Shown here: positions 50,858 to 60,427 of the stretch, piece after piece
How the letters are laid out: the number at the start of each line of letters is the position of its first letter
Numbering within the stretch: position 1 is the first letter of the stretch
Assembly (NCBI RefSeq): GCF_018333375.1
Contig: NZ_BORW01000001.1
Coordinates: 186,001 to 250,000, forward strand
Direction: 5' to 3'
Source of the DNA: Paenibacillus cookii
GTDB lineage: Bacteria > Bacillota > Bacilli > Paenibacillales > Paenibacillaceae
DNA: 64,000 nucleotides
Notes under the pieces: generated by a model
What the model was told of the DNA's origin: nothing
Database searches by the model: none
What the model saw: the letters and a program-made list of their open reading frames with translations, nothing else
Translations under genes and position numbers: made by a program

Positions 50858-53026
50858 TTAATGGTTTTGTTGATAAATTACGTTTTCGTTTTTCTTTTTA
50901 TTGCCCTTGCCCGGGTTGCCGTGCTTCCAGCCCGGAGGCGTCATCCCGGTCGTTTCGTCCCCGCCTTTGTTTTCATCCGCGGGCTCCTCCGGAATGTCCT
51001 GTTCATCCCCGGTATTGTTCGAAAGCACGATATCGATATCAGGAACCGTTCCGTTCTTCACATCCGTGTAATACACGGTGTAGGTGTCGAATAGCTGGCC
51101 GTTGCGGACGACCCTGACGGTAGCGTCTTTGGACGGCCCGACCACCACCTCGACCGGGAATACCTGCATCGAGTTGATGTTTTTGGTTCCCCATTCTTTC
51201 GTTTCCCCGTTGGTGGAAGCATCCGCGTATTCGATGCGGACCTTGGTATTTTTGCCTTCCTCCTCAGGAAGGACAGGAACGTTATAGGTGTATTTGATCG
51301 CGTCGGCCGGATACCCCGAGCTTACGGTAATCTGGATTTTCTCATCCGGATCGGCCGGCGTGCCCGGATCGTACGGCCATTGGGCGACGACCGTGCCTTT
51401 CGGCACCGTGTAGCTTGCTTCCTGCTGGATGTTCGGGTCCAGCTTGAGTCCGGCTTTTTCCAGCATTTGCGCCGCTTTATCCTGCGTTTTGCCGATCAGG
51501 TCCGGCATCGGCACCTGCTTCGGTCCTTTGCTGACCGTCAGGGCGACATGATCTTTATCGGGATCGACTTCGGCGTTTGCACCCGGCACCTGGGAAATGA
51601 CGGTGCCCGCCGGCTTATCGCTGTTTTCCTCATTGGTGTCGATGTTATCCTCTTTAAATCCTTGATCGATCAGTTTCTTTATCGCGTCATCAACCGGTAA
51701 CGTCTTGAGGTCAGGCATCTTTTTCAAAGGTTTGGCGCTTCCGACCGAAAGCTGAACGAGCGACCCTTTTTTGACCTCGGTCCCTTCACTCCGGCTCTGA
51801 TTATATACGATGCCTTCGCGAACATCCGGCTTATACGCGCGGATGATGTTTGGATCGACTTCTAGCCCGCGATCGTTGAGCATTTTGCGGGCATCCGCCT
51901 CCGTTTGGCCAATGACTTTCGGGACGATCACATTAGGTACGACCAACTTATGATTCACGTATAATACGACGGCCGTCATGGCTAGCAGAAGCAACAGCGT
52001 CAAGCTGATCCAAAGGATCGGCTTTTTTGATTTTTTCCGTTTGCCGGCCGGGTCGGAGGGCTCATGACGCTCCTCCCGGTCTTCGGAAGGAAGCTGCCTC
52101 GACCTCACCGGGGTCGGACCGATATGCTGCGGTTTGATCGCCGGAATGACGCGGGTGCGATCCTCGTCGTCCACGTCCGAAAAATCGAGTTTTTCCTCGT
52201 TCCTGCGCTCCGGGGAGAGGCAGGTATCCAGGTCATGCAGCATTTCCTTGGCGCTCTGGTACCGCTCCTGCGGATTTTTGCGCATCGATTTGAGAATGAT
52301 GTTTTCGACGCTTTGCGGAATGAGGGGATTCACGTCGCGCGGCTCCTCGAACTCCTCCTGCAAATGCTTAAGCGCCACGCTGATCGGGCTTTCTCCCAGA
52401 AACGGAAGCCGGGCCGTCAGCATTTGATAGAGTACGATGCCTAAAGAGTATAAATCCGATTTCTCTCCCGTCGTCACGCCCTTGGCATGCTCCGGAGAGA
52501 AATAATGCACGGAACCGACGACCGAACCGGTTTGGGTGATCGTCGTCGACGTGACCGCCCGGGCGATCCCGAAATCCGTCACTTTGACCCTGCCGTTTCG
52601 GCCGATCAGGATGTTATGCGGTTTGATGTCCCGGTGAATGATCTGGTTCTGGTGGGCATGATCCAGCGCATCGCAAATTTGGGACGCAATCCGGACGGCC
52701 TCTTCCACCTGCAAAGGCGCGCGTTCCTTGATGATTTCGTTTAGATTATGGCCTTCGACGTATTCCATGACAATGTAATGGATTTCGTTTTCCTGCCCCA
52801 CGTCGTAAATGCTGACCACGTTAGGATGGGACAAGGAAGCGGCCGACTGCGCCTCGCGGCGGAACCGGCGGATAAACTCCTCATCGTGCACAAACTGCTG
52901 GCGCAGCACCTTGACGGCAACGTTGCGGCCCAATAGCAAATCATGGGCTTTGTAGACCAGGGCCATCCCGCCGCCGCCGATACGTTCAATAATTTCATAA
53001 CGGCCGCCCAATTCGTGTCCGATCAT
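50858..53026 (-). CDS. prkC: Ser/Thr kinase PrkC with PASTA domains
   Basis: 722 residues. Kinase domain with GGGGMALVYKAHDLLLGRN, VAVKVLR, IIHRDIKPHNILIG, VTDFGIARAV and APE-like region. One membrane helix (PILWISLTLLLLLAMTAVVLYV) follows, then three PASTA repeats that sense muropeptides. A further C-terminal domain of about 130 residues (KYTYNVPVLPEEEGKNTKVR onward) ends in an Asp/Glu and Lys/Asn-rich tail. The ATG at 53026 follows GGAG and overlaps the stp stop by ATGA. It governs germination and stationary physiology in relatives. Confidence 0.95.
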   Translation of the reverse strand: MIGHELGGRYEIIERIGGGGMALVYKAHDLLLGRNVAVKVLRQQFVHDEEFIRRFRREAQSAASLSHPNVVSIYDVGQENEIHYIVMEYVEGHNLNEIIKERAPLQVEEAVRIASQICDALDHAHQNQIIHRDIKPHNILIGRNGRVKVTDFGIARAVTSTTITQTGSVVGSVHYFSPEHAKGVTTGEKSDLYSLGIVLYQMLTARLPFLGESPISVALKHLQEEFEEPRDVNPLIPQSVENIILKSMRKNPQERYQSAKEMLHDLDTCLSPERRNEEKLDFSDVDDEDRTRVIPAIKPQHIGPTPVRSRQLPSEDREERHEPSDPAGKRKKSKKPILWISLTLLLLLAMTAVVLYVNHKLVVPNVIVPKVIGQTEADARKMLNDRGLEVDPNIIRAYKPDVREGIVYNQSRSEGTEVKKGSLVQLSVGSAKPLKKMPDLKTLPVDDAIKKLIDQGFKEDNIDTNEENSDKPAGTVISQVPGANAEVDPDKDHVALTVSKGPKQVPMPDLIGKTQDKAAQMLEKAGLKLDPNIQQEASYTVPKGTVVAQWPYDPGTPADPDEKIQITVSSGYPADAIKYTYNVPVLPEEEGKNTKVRIEYADASTNGETKEWGTKNINSMQVFPVEVVVGPSKDATVRVVRNGQLFDTYTVYYTDVKNGTVPDIDIVLSNNTGDEQDIPEEPADENKGGDETTGMTPPGWKHGNPGKGNKKKNENVIYQQNH

Positions 53027-53802
53027 GAATCCCACTCCTTTATGCTTTGCCCGGAGACTTCATCTTGTTGAAGTTCAAACAGGGCGACGGTAATGTTGTC
53101 ATCGCCTCCGGCTAGAAGTGCCAGCTGCAGGAGACGGTCCGCCCGTTCTTCCAGCGAAACGTTCTGCATGCCTGAAATTTGGGCGATATGTTCGCCGCTT
53201 ACCAGGCTGCTGAGCCCGTCGCTGCACAGAAGGAGCACCTCTCCGGCAGCCAGCGTGACAGGATACAGATCGACGGACACCTCGGGATCGGTGCCCAAAG
53301 CGCGCATGATGACGTTGCGGCGCGGATGGGTTTTCATTTCCTCAAGGCTGATCTGGCCGCTTTTATACAGTTCATTGACAAGCGTATGGTCTTCCGTAAT
53401 CTGAATGGCTTCGCCATTTACAATTTTGTAGGCTCTGCTGTCGCCGATATGCCCGATGACGCCGGAACGCTCCTGGAGCAGCAGCACCTCGACGGTCGTG
53501 CCCATATTGTGATATTTTTCATTTTTGGATGCTTCATTGTAAATGACGTCGTTGGCATGCAGGATCGCGTCGCTGACGGCCGCGCTCAAACCTTCTTCAG
53601 ACATCCCTTTTTCCAGCGTCGACAAATCCTCCGCAATCGTGTCGACGGCAAGGCGGCTGGCCGTGTCTCCGGCCTGATGCCCGCCCATCCCGTCGGCGAC
53701 GATGCCGATCGTATACCCTTGCGAAAGGTGGCCAATCCAGACCGAGTCCTCGTTTACCGATCGGACGCGGCCTATGTTACTGGCATGAACTGTTTTAATC
53801 AA
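53023..53802 (-). CDS. stp: PP2C-type protein phosphatase (Stp/PrpC)
   Basis: 259 residues. Metal-binding PP2C motifs: RSVNEDSVWIG, IVADGMGGHQAGDTAS, GHIGDSRAYKI, EDHTLVNEL, LLLCSDGLSSLV and GGDDNITV. It reverses PrkC phosphorylation. The start codon lies 7 bases after the rlmN stop, and the stop overlaps prkC, the conserved phosphatase-kinase pair. Confidence 0.96.
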   Translation of the reverse strand: MIKTVHASNIGRVRSVNEDSVWIGHLSQGYTIGIVADGMGGHQAGDTASRLAVDTIAEDLSTLEKGMSEEGLSAAVSDAILHANDVIYNEASKNEKYHNMGTTVEVLLLQERSGVIGHIGDSRAYKIVNGEAIQITEDHTLVNELYKSGQISLEEMKTHPRRNVIMRALGTDPEVSVDLYPVTLAAGEVLLLCSDGLSSLVSGEHIAQISGMQNVSLEERADRLLQLALLAGGDDNITVALFELQQDEVSGQSIKEWDS

Positions 53803-53809
53803 GTTTCAC

Positions 53810-54850
53810 TCACCTCAACTCCATATGCTTCGCACGCAGTTGTCCGCATGCAGCCGCGATATCGTGGCCTTGCTCCCGTCTGATCGTTACATTGACCCCG
53901 TTTTCCGCGAGTACTCTTTGAAACTTGAAAATGTCGTTGCGCGAGGTACGGACGTACTTGCGTTCAGGCACGTGGTTGACCGGAATCAGGTTCACGTGGC
54001 ACAGCATGTCCTTCAGCACGCTCGCCAGCTCGGCCGCATGCTCCGGCTGGTCGTTGACGCCGCCGATCAGGGCGTATTCGAACGTGATGCGGCGGCCGGT
54101 CTTCGCGAGGTAATACCGCAGCGCCTCCATGACGTCCTCGAAAGGATACCGGCGGTTGACCGGCATCAGCTTGGAGCGCAGCATGTCGTTCGGGGCATGG
54201 ATGGAAATGGCCAGATTGATCTGGGTATCCTCATTCGCAAACTTGTAAATGTTCGGCACGATGCCGCTCGTCGACACCGTAATATGGCGCTGGCCGATGT
54301 TCAGCCCTTTTTCGTGGATCATGATCCGAAGGAACTTCATCGTGGCCTCGTAGTTTTCGAACGGCTCCCCGGAGCCCATAATGACGATGCTGCTGACGCG
54401 TTCGCCTTTTTCGTCCAGTATTTTTTGGGCCTGAACCACCTGGGCGACGATTTCGCCGGCCGTCAGGTTCCGCTTGAGACCGCCCAAGGTCGAAGCGCAA
54501 AACGTGCAGCCGATGCGGCAGCCGACCTGGGTCGTCACGCAAATGCTGTTGCCGTAGTTATGCTTCATGATGACCGTCTCGATCGCATGGTCGTCGTGGA
54601 GGCCGAACAGGAACTTGACCGTTCCGTCTTTGGACTCCAGCTTGGTAATCTCCTTGAGCGTCACGAATTCGAACTGATCCTCCAGCTTCGCGCGAAGCTC
54701 CTTGGACAAATTGGTCATTTCCTGAAAGTTATTCACCCTTTTCACGTAAAGCCAATCAAAAATCTGGCCGGCGCGAAACGCGGGTTCGCCGTTTTCCTTG
54801 GCCCATTCCTGGAGGTCGTCCAGGTTCAAATCGTATATAAAAGGCTTCAT
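53810..54850 (-). CDS. rlmN: 23S rRNA (A2503)-C2 / tRNA A37 methyltransferase RlmN
   Basis: 346 residues, radical SAM. The CxxxCxxC cluster is in [31 protein letters not shown] and the SAM-binding region follow; a C-terminal Cys in DIAAACGQL is the methyl-carrying residue. It methylates A2503 of 23S rRNA and A37 of some tRNAs. The ATG at 54850 (MKPFIYDLN) follows AGGTG; upstream in-frame ATGs lack a site. It lies between rsmB and stp, as in Bacillus. Confidence 0.96.
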   Translation of the reverse strand: MKPFIYDLNLDDLQEWAKENGEPAFRAGQIFDWLYVKRVNNFQEMTNLSKELRAKLEDQFEFVTLKEITKLESKDGTVKFLFGLHDDHAIETVIMKHNYGNSICVTTQVGCRIGCTFCASTLGGLKRNLTAGEIVAQVVQAQKILDEKGERVSSIVIMGSGEPFENYEATMKFLRIMIHEKGLNIGQRHITVSTSGIVPNIYKFANEDTQINLAISIHAPNDMLRSKLMPVNRRYPFEDVMEALRYYLAKTGRRITFEYALIGGVNDQPEHAAELASVLKDMLCHVNLIPVNHVPERKYVRTSRNDIFKFQRVLAENGVNVTIRREQGHDIAAACGQLRAKHMELR

Positions 54851-55006
54851 TTCACCACACCTGTCTTTATCATTCATATGCATATTGTTTCTCATTCTTC
54901 CTATTTTAACACAAATAAAAGTAGCGGTAAAAGAGAAACCCGCCAAGCTTAGGCCGAGCGGGATCAATAGGCTGTACCATCTCTTTATACCTTGCGATTT
55001 TACAGT

Positions 55007-56380
55007 TTAAAAGAATCTCCGGATTCTCGCGATATAAAAACCGTCGCTGCCGTAATCCTGAGGCATGATCTGCACGCCCGCCCCTTCGGCGTCCGAATGC
55101 AGCTTGCCCCAAGTCCCGCCGGAATCCTCCGGCAGCCCGAACCCCGGATGGGTGTCCAAAAAATGGCGGACCACTTGTTCGTTTTCTTCCCGTCCGATCG
55201 TGCAGGTGCTGTATACCATGATGCCTCCGACGCGCAGCAGGGTGGAAACCGAATCTAGCAGCTTCCGCTGCAGGGCGGCGATTTCGCCGATGTCGTCCGG
55301 GGTTTTGGTCCACTTCAAATCGGGCTTGCGCCGGATGACGCCAAGTCCCGAGCAAGGGGCATCAAGCAAAATCCGGTCGAAGGAATCCGCGGGATAACGC
55401 CGGGCGAGCTCGAGCGCATCGCCCGTCACCGCCTGGATGCTTCCTAAACCGAGCCTTTCCGCCTGGGCTTCGATCAGCTTCCGCTTATGCTCATGCAGCT
55501 CGTTGGCCACGATTTCGCCCCGGTCCTTCATCAGCTCGGCCATATGGGCCGTTTTTCCGCCCGGAGCGGCGCAGCAATCGAGCACCCGCATCCCCGGTTC
55601 GGGAGCGACGGCGCCGGCGACCAGCATCGAACTTTCGTCCTGGATCGAAATTTGGCCGTCCCGGTACCAGTCCGTCAGGGCCATGTTGCCGCCGCCGTAG
55701 ACCAGGATGCCTTCCGGGGAAAGGGCCGATGGAGCGGCTTTTACGCCCGCTTGTTCCAGCTCGGCCAGCATGCCTTCGCGGCTGATCATGGTCGTGTTCA
55801 CCCGCACGCTTACCGCGGGCGGTTCGTTGTTCGCGCGGCATATGGCTTCGGCGGCGCCTTCCCCGTATTCGTCGATCCAACGTTCCACCAGCCACAGCGG
55901 ATGGGAATGCTCAAGCGCAATGCGCTCCGCCGGCGGCAGGCCGCTTGGCAGGACCAGCTCGTCTTTGCTGCGCAGGACGCTGCGAAGTACCCCGTTCACC
56001 ATGCCGGATATTCCTTGATGTCCCCGGCGCTTGGCCAGATTGACCGCCTCGTTTACGGCGGCGTGGGGAGGAATGCGGTCCAGGTACATCAGCTGGTACA
56101 AGCTCAGCCGGAGCAAATTCCGGACCCACGGCTGCAGCTTCTGGATACCTTTCGTGACGAACCGTTCCAAAAAATAGTCCAGCGTATTCAGACGGGAAAT
56201 CGTCCCGTAGACCAGCTCCGTCGCCAGCCCTGCATCCTCGCGCGGCAAAGAAGCCCGCTGCAGGGCCGAATTCAGCTGCAAATTGCTGTAGGCTTTGTTT
56301 TCTTCGACCCGCGTCAGCACATCAAGGGCAACCTCCCGCGCCGAAGCGGCGGGCTTGCCCTGACGTTTTCCTGCACTCAC
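55007..56380 (-). CDS. rsmB: 16S rRNA (C967-C5) methyltransferase RsmB
   Basis: 457 residues. The N-terminal NusB-like RNA-binding domain has SAREVALDVLTRVEENKAYS. The C-terminal SAM domain has VLDCCAAPGGKTAHMAELM, LLDAPCSGLGVIRRKPDLKW with one catalytic Cys, and YSTCTIGREENEQV with the other. The start is GTG at 56380, overlapping the fmt stop as GTGA; an in-frame extension into fmt is possible but unlikely. Confidence 0.95.
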   Translation of the reverse strand: MSAGKRQGKPAASAREVALDVLTRVEENKAYSNLQLNSALQRASLPREDAGLATELVYGTISRLNTLDYFLERFVTKGIQKLQPWVRNLLRLSLYQLMYLDRIPPHAAVNEAVNLAKRRGHQGISGMVNGVLRSVLRSKDELVLPSGLPPAERIALEHSHPLWLVERWIDEYGEGAAEAICRANNEPPAVSVRVNTTMISREGMLAELEQAGVKAAPSALSPEGILVYGGGNMALTDWYRDGQISIQDESSMLVAGAVAPEPGMRVLDCCAAPGGKTAHMAELMKDRGEIVANELHEHKRKLIEAQAERLGLGSIQAVTGDALELARRYPADSFDRILLDAPCSGLGVIRRKPDLKWTKTPDDIGEIAALQRKLLDSVSTLLRVGGIMVYSTCTIGREENEQVVRHFLDTHPGFGLPEDSGGTWGKLHSDAEGAGVQIMPQDYGSDGFYIARIRRFF

Positions 56381-57309
56381 GTCAACACCGTCCCCGGCGC
56401 CATCGTTTTGCCGCGCGCGAATTCTGCGGCATCCATCTGCTTTTTGCCGCTTGGCTGCACCCGCGTCAGCCACAGGGAGCCGTCTCCGGTTTTAACCTCG
56501 ATTCCCTGCTCGGCAAGCTGCAGCACCGTTCCCGGAGCGGCGTCCTTCGACGCCTTGTCGGCCTTCCGGGAAGCCCACACCTTAAACACCTCGCCGTTCC
56601 ACAAGGCAAAGCCGCCGGAAAAAGGCACCAGCCCGCGGATTTGGTTGTATATATCGCGCGTGGAGGCGCTCCAATCGATCTTTTCGTCTTCGCGTTTCAA
56701 GTTCGGCGCGTACGTCGCGAGACTCTCGTCCTGCTTTTCGGCTTCGACGCGGCCGTTTGCCAGCCCCGGCATTTGTTCTTTGAGCAGCTCCGCGCCCGCA
56801 AGGCTGAGCTTCTCGAACAACGTGCCGGACGTGTCCTCCTCGTCGATCGCCACTTTGACCCGGGCAATCATGTCCCCGGTATCGAGGCCTTCGGCCATAT
56901 ACATCAGCGTGATTCCCGTTTCGGTTTCGCCGTTGATGATGCAGCGCTGGATCGGAGCCCCTCCCCGGTATTTGGGAAGAAGCGATCCGTGCACGTTCAC
57001 GCAGCCGTTCGCCGGAAGATCCAGCACGCTTTTCGGAAGGATTTGGCCGTAGGCGGCCGTAACGATCAAATCCGGCTTGTAGGCCGCAAGCTCCGCGACC
57101 GCTTCGGGGCTGCGCATGCGCTGAGGCTGCAGCACGGGAATGCCGTGTTCCAAAGCGACTTCCTTGACCGGCGTAGGCGTCAGCACTTTTTTGCGCCCCT
57201 GGGGCCGATCCGGCTGGGTGACCACGGCAACGACGTTGTATCCCTCGCTAAGCAGCATTCGCAGGCTGGGAACGGCAAAAGCCGGCGTCCCCATGAATAC
57301 GATATTCAT
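56377..57309 (-). CDS. fmt: Methionyl-tRNA formyltransferase
   Basis: 310 residues. IVFMGTPAFAVPSLRMLL at the start, the catalytic His-containing NVHGSLLPKYRGGAPIQRCI and TLMYMAEGLDTGDM are diagnostic. It formylates initiator Met-tRNA with 10-formyl-THF. It follows def with a 6-base gap and overlaps rsmB. Confidence 0.97.
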   Translation of the reverse strand: MNIVFMGTPAFAVPSLRMLLSEGYNVVAVVTQPDRPQGRKKVLTPTPVKEVALEHGIPVLQPQRMRSPEAVAELAAYKPDLIVTAAYGQILPKSVLDLPANGCVNVHGSLLPKYRGGAPIQRCIINGETETGITLMYMAEGLDTGDMIARVKVAIDEEDTSGTLFEKLSLAGAELLKEQMPGLANGRVEAEKQDESLATYAPNLKREDEKIDWSASTRDIYNQIRGLVPFSGGFALWNGEVFKVWASRKADKASKDAAPGTVLQLAEQGIEVKTGDGSLWLTRVQPSGKKQMDAAEFARGKTMAPGTVLT

Positions 57310-57315
57310 GAAGCA

Positions 57316-57798
57316 TTACTCCCTTCCGGAACGTTCAGGCACGTATTCGTACACTTTTTCGGCGATGTCCGTAAACAAAACGCCATCCAGATGGTCGATC
57401 TCATGCTGGAAGCAGCGGGATAAAAGCCCCGTGCCCGTAATCGTGATCTCGTTGCCGTTTTCGTCCAGCCCTTTGACCGTCACCTTCTCGGCGCGGCGAA
57501 CGTCGCCGTTGTAGCCCGGAATGCTCAGGCAGCCCTCCGGTCCGAATTGCTCGCCTTCCTTGTCGACGATGACCGGATTGACCATCTTGATCAAGCCGTG
57601 TTCGTCGCCCACGTCCACGACGATCAGGCGTTTCAGAATGCCCACCTGCGGCGCCGCAAGGCCTACGCCTTCCGCGTCGTACATCGTATCGGCCATATCG
57701 TTTAATAGTTTTTTTACGTTCGGGGTGATCTCTTTTACTTCTTTTGCCGTTTTATGGAGCACGGCATCGGGTTCTTTTACGATAATGCGGATTGCCAT
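57316..57798 (-). CDS. def: Peptide deformylase
   Basis: 160 residues. The three family motifs are GVGLAAPQVG, EGCLSIPG with the metal Cys, and QHEIDHLDGVLF with the two metal His and catalytic Glu. It removes the N-formyl group from nascent proteins, the reversal of Fmt, whose gene follows. The ATG at 57798 follows AAGGAAGGTG. Confidence 0.97.
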   Translation of the reverse strand: MAIRIIVKEPDAVLHKTAKEVKEITPNVKKLLNDMADTMYDAEGVGLAAPQVGILKRLIVVDVGDEHGLIKMVNPVIVDKEGEQFGPEGCLSIPGYNGDVRRAEKVTVKGLDENGNEITITGTGLLSRCFQHEIDHLDGVLFTDIAEKVYEYVPERSGRE

Positions 57799-57883
57799 GA
57801 TGACACCTTCCTTATGCTTATTCATGTACGGATTTTGTAATCCTAATGGTTTTCATTTCGCTTTCAACGTTATGCCGCGCCGA

Positions 57884-60427
57884 TTACATCAGCATTTGCG
57901 GGTCTACGTCAATGCTGATCTGCAGCTGCTGGTTATGCGCCGTCTCTTCCAGCTGCTCGGCCGATTCGCGGACGAGGCCGACGGCATCGATATTCCCACG
58001 CCATTTTACCATACATTGAAACCTGTATCTATTTTTTATCCTCGGAATGGGGGAGGCCACCGGTCCCAGCACGTCAAACGCGTCGGCGGTCAGCCGGTCC
58101 AGGCTGCCGAACCAGCCGCGCTGCCTTGCTTTTCCCTGAAGCACAGATACCATGTTTTCCGCCATGCGCACCAAAAGCGGCAGCTGCTCATGCGTCAGCG
58201 TGATCAGGATCAGCCGGCAATACGGCGGATAATGCAGGTTGCGGCGGTGCTTTAGCTCATCCCTGACGAAAGCCAGATAATCATGGCCGCTGGCATGGAT
58301 GATCGAATAATGGTCCGGCGTGTAGGACTGGATCAGCACCTCCCCTTTCAGCTGGTGCCTTCCCGCCCTGCCCGCGACTTGCGTCAGCAGCTGGAACGTT
58401 TTTTCCCCCGCCCGGAAATCGGGAAGATTGAGCGCCGAATCCGCGGTAATGACGCCAACGAGCGTCACGTCCGGAAAATCCAGCCCTTTCGCGACCATTT
58501 GGGTGCCGAGCAGGACGTCGGCTTTTTTGTCGCGGAACTGCTTCAGCAGCTTTTCGTGCGATCCTTTTTCCGTCGTCGTGTCGACGTCCATCCGGATGAC
58601 CCGGATGCCGGGGAACAGTTTGGCCAGTTCCTCTTCGACCCGCTGCGTGCCGGTCCCGAAATAACGGATGTGTTCGCTTCCGCATTCCGGGCAGACGGAC
58701 GGCGCGGGCTCCGCGTAACCGCAGTAATGGCAGCGGAGATTATTCGATTTTTGATGGTAGGTAAGGGATATGTCGCATTCGGGACAACCCGCCACGTAAC
58801 CGCAGCTGCGGCACATGACGAAGGTCGAATAGCCGCGCCGGTTGAGGAGCAGCACAATCTGCTCCCCGCGCTGGAGCCGGGTTTCGATCGCCTGATGCAG
58901 GGAGCGGCTGAACATGGAGCGGTTGCCCTCCTTCAGCTCTTCCCGCATGTCGACGATTTGCACCGCCGGCAGTTCGTTGCCGAGCGCCCGCCGCTTCATT
59001 TCCAGCAGCATGGGCGCAAACTCGTCGTTCGCCTGGGACCGGGCGGCATGATAACTTTCGAGCGACGGCGTCGCCGATCCCAACACGACGGCGGCCCCAT
59101 ATTGCCGGGCCCTTTTGACCGCGACGTCCCGAGCGTGGTATTTGGGACTTTCCTCCTGCTTATAAGACGTCTCATGCTCTTCGTCCATAATGATCAGGCC
59201 GATCCGGTCGAACGGCGCAAAAATGGCGGAACGCGCCCCGATCGCTACCTTGACTTTGCCCTCGCGTATTTTCCGCCACTCGTCGTAACGCTCGCCGCCG
59301 GAGAGGCGGCTGTGCATGACGGCGACCTGGTCGCCGAAGCGACCCTTGAACCGTTCCACCATTTGGGGCGTCAACGAAATTTCGGGGACAAGGACGATGG
59401 CCTGCCGGTCCTGTTCGATGCAATGCTGGATCGTCTGCAAATAAATTTCGGTTTTGCCGCTGCCGGTGACGCCGTGCAAAAGGAAAACCCCGTGGCGTCG
59501 TGCATCCAGCGAGTCGACGATCCGGTCATACGCGTGCTGCTGCTCGTCGTTCAGGCGAAGCGGTTCCGTCGGCTTGAAGCGGCGTCCGCGATACGGATCG
59601 CGGAACACCTCCATCTCCTCGATCGCAACGAATCCCTTGTCCGCAAGCCCCTTGACGGTGGCCGCCGAGACCTGAAGCGCCTTAAGCACCTCTTTAAGCG
59701 GAAGGGGGAGCAGTTCCTTCATCTCGAGAATAAACTGCAGCACTTCCCGCTGCCGCTGCGCCTTGGCCGGAAATTGCGGGAGCGCCGCCAACGCCTCGTC
59801 CGGATCGACGGCGAGGTCGACCGCTTTGAGCATTTTCTTTTGCAGCTTGTCCTTGATGCTCTGATTCTCCTGCAAAATTCCTTTTCGCAGCAGCGATTTG
59901 ATCGTTTCGGCGCTATCCGGGAAGATGCGGCTGAGCTGCTGGGCCGGCACCTCTCCCTTTTGCGCGACGTAGGCCATGATCGTTTTTGCTTCTTCCGTCG
60001 GTTCGGCGACGACACGCACCAGCGAATACTCGTCCTCTTCCTCCGGTTGCCCTTCCGGATCCCCAAGCGAGATGTACCGCTCCGCCTTGCCCTTCAGCGC
60101 CGTCGGCACCATGACCTGTAGCGCGGTAATGAAACGGCAGGCGTATTTTTGGCTCATCCATTCCGCAAGCTTGACGAGTTCGGGAGACAACGGAGGCACG
60201 ACGTCCAGAACCTCCTGGATGTTTTTCAGGCGCATTCCGCCGGGCGAAGGCCGATCCTGCAGATCGACCACGAACCCCTGAACCGTCCTGTGGCCGAACG
60301 GAACCCCGACCCGGCTCCCGATCTCAAGCCACGACCGCATCAATTCCGGAATCAAATAGTCGAACGGACGGTCCGTATCCTTCACCGGCACATCGACGAT
60401 GACTTTTGCCACTTGCGGAAGCATCAT
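57884..60427 (-). CDS. priA: Primosomal helicase PriA
   Basis: 847 residues. The N-terminal 3'-DNA-binding region is followed by helicase motifs GVTGSGKTEIYLQTI, IIMDEEHETSYKQ and VVLGSATPSLES. Two zinc sites follow: CRSCGYVAGCPEC and LRCHYCGY...CPECGS. It restarts collapsed replication forks. The ATG overlaps the coaBC stop (ATGATG). It ends 85 bases before def. Confidence 0.97.
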   Translation of the reverse strand: MMLPQVAKVIVDVPVKDTDRPFDYLIPELMRSWLEIGSRVGVPFGHRTVQGFVVDLQDRPSPGGMRLKNIQEVLDVVPPLSPELVKLAEWMSQKYACRFITALQVMVPTALKGKAERYISLGDPEGQPEEEDEYSLVRVVAEPTEEAKTIMAYVAQKGEVPAQQLSRIFPDSAETIKSLLRKGILQENQSIKDKLQKKMLKAVDLAVDPDEALAALPQFPAKAQRQREVLQFILEMKELLPLPLKEVLKALQVSAATVKGLADKGFVAIEEMEVFRDPYRGRRFKPTEPLRLNDEQQHAYDRIVDSLDARRHGVFLLHGVTGSGKTEIYLQTIQHCIEQDRQAIVLVPEISLTPQMVERFKGRFGDQVAVMHSRLSGGERYDEWRKIREGKVKVAIGARSAIFAPFDRIGLIIMDEEHETSYKQEESPKYHARDVAVKRARQYGAAVVLGSATPSLESYHAARSQANDEFAPMLLEMKRRALGNELPAVQIVDMREELKEGNRSMFSRSLHQAIETRLQRGEQIVLLLNRRGYSTFVMCRSCGYVAGCPECDISLTYHQKSNNLRCHYCGYAEPAPSVCPECGSEHIRYFGTGTQRVEEELAKLFPGIRVIRMDVDTTTEKGSHEKLLKQFRDKKADVLLGTQMVAKGLDFPDVTLVGVITADSALNLPDFRAGEKTFQLLTQVAGRAGRHQLKGEVLIQSYTPDHYSIIHASGHDYLAFVRDELKHRRNLHYPPYCRLILITLTHEQLPLLVRMAENMVSVLQGKARQRGWFGSLDRLTADAFDVLGPVASPIPRIKNRYRFQCMVKWRGNIDAVGLVRESAEQLEETAHNQQLQISIDVDPQMLM

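Noticed and set aside
58283..60121. Rightward frame of about 610 codons opposite priA
   Set aside because: Antisense shadow; no ribosome site or recognisable domain.
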